From Verrucomicrobiota bacterium (GTDB lineage Bacteria; Verrucomicrobiota; Verrucomicrobiia; Chthoniobacterales; Terrimicrobiaceae): DNA of 9,475 bases. The notes beneath the pieces were generated by a model. The model did no database searches, was not told the origin of the DNA, and saw only the letters and a list, made by a program, of their open reading frames with translations. A program made the translations under genes and the position numbers. This document shows positions 7,304 to 9,475 of this stretch, piece by piece. The stretch covers positions 1 through 9,475 of the forward strand of contig JAPLTI010000116.1 in the NCBI GenBank assembly GCA_026398285.1, read 5' to 3'. Each line of letters begins with the position of its first letter. Position 1 is the stretch's first letter.

Positions 7304-7840
7304 TCAGGATTTTTTTCCGATGGCAAAGCCGAGCATCAGCATCGCAACGCCGCTGAAGATCGACTGGATGCCGTAGAGCACACCGATGACCCATTCCGAA
7401 TCAAGCGGCCAGCGGGCATAGATCATGCCTCCAAGAACCAATGCGACCACGCCATTCAAGAATAGCCAAATCCAAGCTGAGTTCCCGCGAAGGCGAAAAG
7501 AAGTGCCTATGCAGACAAGGCCTTCAGCAAAAAAAACTGCTCCGAGAATGAGCGTAAGCGTCTCCATGCCCGACTGCGTAAAAATGAAAAGCGCACAACC
7601 GGCCGCAAGGCGTATTACAGCCGACAATGCGGTAAGAATGCGGTGCGGCACATCTCTTGCGAAGAGGGCTTGAAAAAATCCAATAAAGCCGCTTACCAGA
7701 CAGAGTGCGCCAATGAAGGCGGTAATAACATAGGAGAACAATGCCGGGGCACTGATGGCAAAGAATCCGACAAGGATGGAAAGGATGCCTCCGAGGATCA
7801 TCCAAGTCTTCCCGGGTGATTGAGTAGTGGTGGTGTTCAT
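7304..7840 (-). CDS. HdeD/DUF308-family six-helix membrane protein
   Basis: A 178-residue, very hydrophobic protein with six predicted transmembrane helices at about 13-31, 34-58, 67-87, 93-113, 121-141 and 149-173, arranged as repeating hairpins. The ending WPLDSEWVIGVLYGIQSIF (144-162) closely resembles the WP-x-S-x-WVIGLL-x-G motif of HdeD proteins, and the length matches the family. HdeD is linked to acid resistance at high cell density in E. coli; the molecular activity of the family is unknown. The ATG at 7840 is six bases after the BY-kinase stop. The ribosome site GGTGAG (7855-7850) lies in the last codons of that gene, so the two are very likely co-transcribed and coupled. I infer a membrane or envelope stress role tied to polysaccharide export, but the sequence does not prove it. 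Confidence 0.88.
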   Translation of the reverse strand: MNTTTTQSPGKTWMILGGILSILVGFFAISAPALFSYVITAFIGALCLVSGFIGFFQALFARDVPHRILTALSAVIRLAAGCALFIFTQSGMETLTLILGAVFFAEGLVCIGTSFRLRGNSAWIWLFLNGVVALVLGGMIYARWPLDSEWVIGVLYGIQSIFSGVAMLMLGFAIGKKS

Positions 7841-7846
7841 AGTTTT

Positions 7847-9475
7847 TTACTCACCATAAACGCCCTTGGCACCATAGGAACCGTAGTATTTACCCGAATA
7901 GTAATAAGCGTAGTAGCCACCGCGTCCGCTAGGCAGGAAGTTCAAGATCAGGCCTGCGGGTTGGGTTTTTATTTCTTCGAGGGACTTGATGGCGCGGGCC
8001 ACCATCTTGCGCGGTGTTCCGAAAGCGCGGACCACCAGCGTGCAGAGATCAACATGCGGAGCGACGAGCAAAGTGTCGCTCACCGCGAGGAGTGGTGCGG
8101 AGTCCACGACGATGCGGTCGTATTTTGAAAGGGCCTCACTCATGACGCGCTCGAGATTTTCGTATGTCAGCAACTCCGAGGGATTCGGCGCGCGACCACC
8201 GGCTGTGAGAACACTGAGGCCATCGATATGCGACGACATGATTGCATTTTTCATGGTGCAGGAACGCATGAGCAACTCGGAGAGGCCGGGCTTGCGGTTC
8301 TCGCCGTAGAATACAATCGAGCCACCCGGCTTGCGAAGGTCGGCGTCGATGAAGAGCGTGTTGAATCCCTGCTGCGCAAGCGTCACAGCAAAATTGGAGC
8401 TGCAGAATGTCTTGCCCTCACTTGGCATCGAGCTGGTGAAAAGAAAGGTGCGGGCGTTTTCATTGAGACGGTGCATCGTAAGCGACGCTCGAAGCGATCG
8501 GAACGACTCTGCCACGATGCCGGAGCGCTCTTCGTTGGTCACCAGAACACTGGCTCGAGTCGAAAGACTCAGCTTGGGAATGGCAGCAATGACATTCACA
8601 CCGGTGAACTGCTCCACCTGATCGACCGTCTTGATGCTGGTATCCAACATGAAAAGCGCGATGGCGAGGCCGATACCCGCAGCCAAGCCACCCAAGAGAC
8701 TCTGCATCCAAGTTTTCGTTGCGCTGGGCCGAATGGGCGCCGCGCCCACGGCTGGCTCATGAATACGCACAGGGGACTCCGTGAGCTGCTTGGTGATGTC
8801 GACTTCCTTCAGTCGCGAAAGAACCGAGTTATAAAGTGCCTGATCGGTCTCCTGCTCGCGCTTGATATCATTATACTCGATGGATTTGGAGGTGACCTCC
8901 AGAAGTCGTCCCTCAGCTTTTTCGCGGGCGATTTTTGTTTCATTCGCTTGGACTTCGAGTCGATTGCGAGCCGTTTCAAGAAGGTTGACGGCATCATTGA
9001 GAACGCGACGCAGATCGGCCTTTGTGAGGTCGATCTGAGTTTTAACAGAAATATAAGCGGGGTGCTTTGCGCGATAGCGCTGGGAGAGGAGGGTCAACTC
9101 GCGCTGGCGGGCGTTCAGGGACTCTGAATATTGGGCAACCTTCGGCTCGGCAGCCACACTTGGAAGAAAGAGCAACTCTTCGACCGCACCTTTATTAGCC
9201 CTCACGACAGCCAGGTCGCTGTCAATCTGCTGAATGCGTTTCTGAATTTCAGCCTGAACATTCGAAATTTCGGATACCTGGGCCTGAGCCGAGCTGAGCA
9301 TGGTTTCGATCGAAGCGGCGCGCTCCCGCTCGCGGAAACTCTGCATCGCCTCCTCAGATACGCGCATTTTTTTTCTGAGACGGTCTGCCTCCTCAAGAAG
9401 GAATTGCGTGGCCGATTTGGAGGCGTCTGAACGCCGCTCGAAGACATAGCGGATATACTCGTCGCAGTAGGCATT
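7847..9475 (-). CDS. Wzz/GNVR polysaccharide co-polymerase fused to bacterial tyrosine kinase (5' end outside window)
   Basis: The frame stays open from the internal Met at 9367 to the right edge (translation reads N-A-Y-C-D-E-Y-I..., then SATQFLLEEADRLRKKM), so the start lies beyond 9475. The visible 542 residues (numbered from the edge) comprise a long coiled coil (about 15-235), a GNVR-like segment with QRYRAKHPAY (132-141), the second transmembrane helix (about 258-277), and a cytoplasmic BY-kinase domain. That domain has an EX2RX2R oligomerisation motif (ESFRSLR, 323-329), Walker A SSMPSEGKT (348-356), Walker A' FIDADLRKPG (375-384) and Walker B RIVVDSAP (454-461). A C-terminal cluster of nine tyrosines (521-540) is the expected autophosphorylation tail. 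Such proteins set chain length and drive export of exopolysaccharide or capsule with an outer-membrane Wza-type protein, probably encoded upstream. The complete fusion resembles ExoP/EpsB/VpsO-type proteins; no specific symbol can be assigned. Confidence 0.93.
   Translation of the reverse strand, partial: NAYCDEYIRYVFERRSDASKSATQFLLEEADRLRKKMRVSEEAMQSFRERERAASIETMLSSAQAQVSEISNVQAEIQKRIQQIDSDLAVVRANKGAVEELLFLPSVAAEPKVAQYSESLNARQRELTLLSQRYRAKHPAYISVKTQIDLTKADLRRVLNDAVNLLETARNRLEVQANETKIAREKAEGRLLEVTSKSIEYNDIKREQETDQALYNSVLSRLKEVDITKQLTESPVRIHEPAVGAAPIRPSATKTWMQSLLGGLAAGIGLAIALFMLDTSIKTVDQVEQFTGVNVIAAIPKLSLSTRASVLVTNEERSGIVAESFRSLRASLTMHRLNENARTFLFTSSMPSEGKTFCSSNFAVTLAQQGFNTLFIDADLRKPGGSIVFYGENRKPGLSELLMRSCTMKNAIMSSHIDGLSVLTAGGRAPNPSELLTYENLERVMSEALSKYDRIVVDSAPLLAVSDTLLVAPHVDLCTLVVRAFGTPRKMVARAIKSLEEIKTQPAGLILNFLPSGRGGYYAYYYSGKYYGSYGAKGVYGE
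7850..7855 (-). promoter_or_regulatory. Ribosome-binding site of the HdeD-family gene, inside the BY-kinase 3' end
   Basis: GGTGAG on the minus strand lies nine bases before the ATG at 7840 and encodes the last two residues (Gly-Glu) of the upstream kinase. It is a fair Shine-Dalgarno match placed so that ribosomes finishing the kinase could re-initiate. Confidence 0.45.

Noticed and set aside
8228..9127. 299-codon plus-strand ORF opposite the BY-kinase
   Set aside because: Antisense to a protein with a complete set of BY-kinase motifs; composition is Arg/His/Gly-rich as expected for a shadow frame.
9365..9367. Met at 9367 as the true start of the BY-kinase
   Set aside because: The frame remains open and continues with family-like coiled-coil sequence to the window edge, and the first transmembrane helix of the Wzz domain would be missing. 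The gene is cut by the edge, not short.

Overview
The window reads as one stretch of a Gram-negative bacterial chromosome, moderately GC-rich by eye. Every convincing gene lies on the minus strand, so transcription runs from high to low coordinates. There are six complete genes. A seventh is cut at its 5' end by the right edge, and an eighth has only its first codons at the left edge. The long plus-strand ORFs are antisense shadows of these genes. The style of the proteins suggests the Verrucomicrobiota or a related PVC-type lineage (long iron-type binding protein, Wzz/BY-kinase fusion with a C-terminal Tyr tail, PEP carboxylase with a GYSDSNKD motif). That placement is from memory of protein style and is tentative.

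Layout in transcription order. (1) 9475-7847: C-terminal part of a Wzz/bacterial tyrosine kinase fusion that controls polysaccharide chain length and export. (2) 7840-7304: a six-helix HdeD/DUF308 membrane protein starting 6 bp after the kinase stop, with its ribosome site inside the end of the kinase gene. A 103-bp gap follows, holding a GC-rich hairpin and an AT-rich block. (3) 7200-4441: phosphoenolpyruvate carboxylase (ppc), starting at GTG. (4) 4376-3393: cysteine synthase (cysK), 64 bp downstream. (5) 3393-2740: a membrane-anchored TPR protein of YfgM/TPR_21 type, overlapping cysK by one base (TAATG). (6) 2685-1615: ABC transporter ATPase with a TOBE-like tail. (7) 1608-10: extracellular solute-binding protein of the iron(III)/AfuA type, with a long C-terminal extension. 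(8) 13 to the left edge: start of a further gene, probably the permease, with an ATGA overlap and a near-perfect AAGGAGG ribosome site.

The genes form two or three functional groups: surface polysaccharide plus membrane stress (1-2), anaplerosis and cysteine synthesis (3-4), then an envelope TPR protein and an ABC importer (5-8). Genes 3-8 are closely packed and could be co-transcribed. No clear intrinsic terminator is visible between them.

The most notable observation is in PEP carboxylase. All the catalytic motifs checked are intact, but two of the four residues that bind the feedback inhibitor aspartate in the E. coli enzyme are replaced (K773 to Ser812, N881 to Thr917). This predicts an enzyme with weakened or absent aspartate/malate inhibition. 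No mobile element, CRISPR array, tRNA or rRNA was seen, and no wholly new system can be claimed from this sequence alone.
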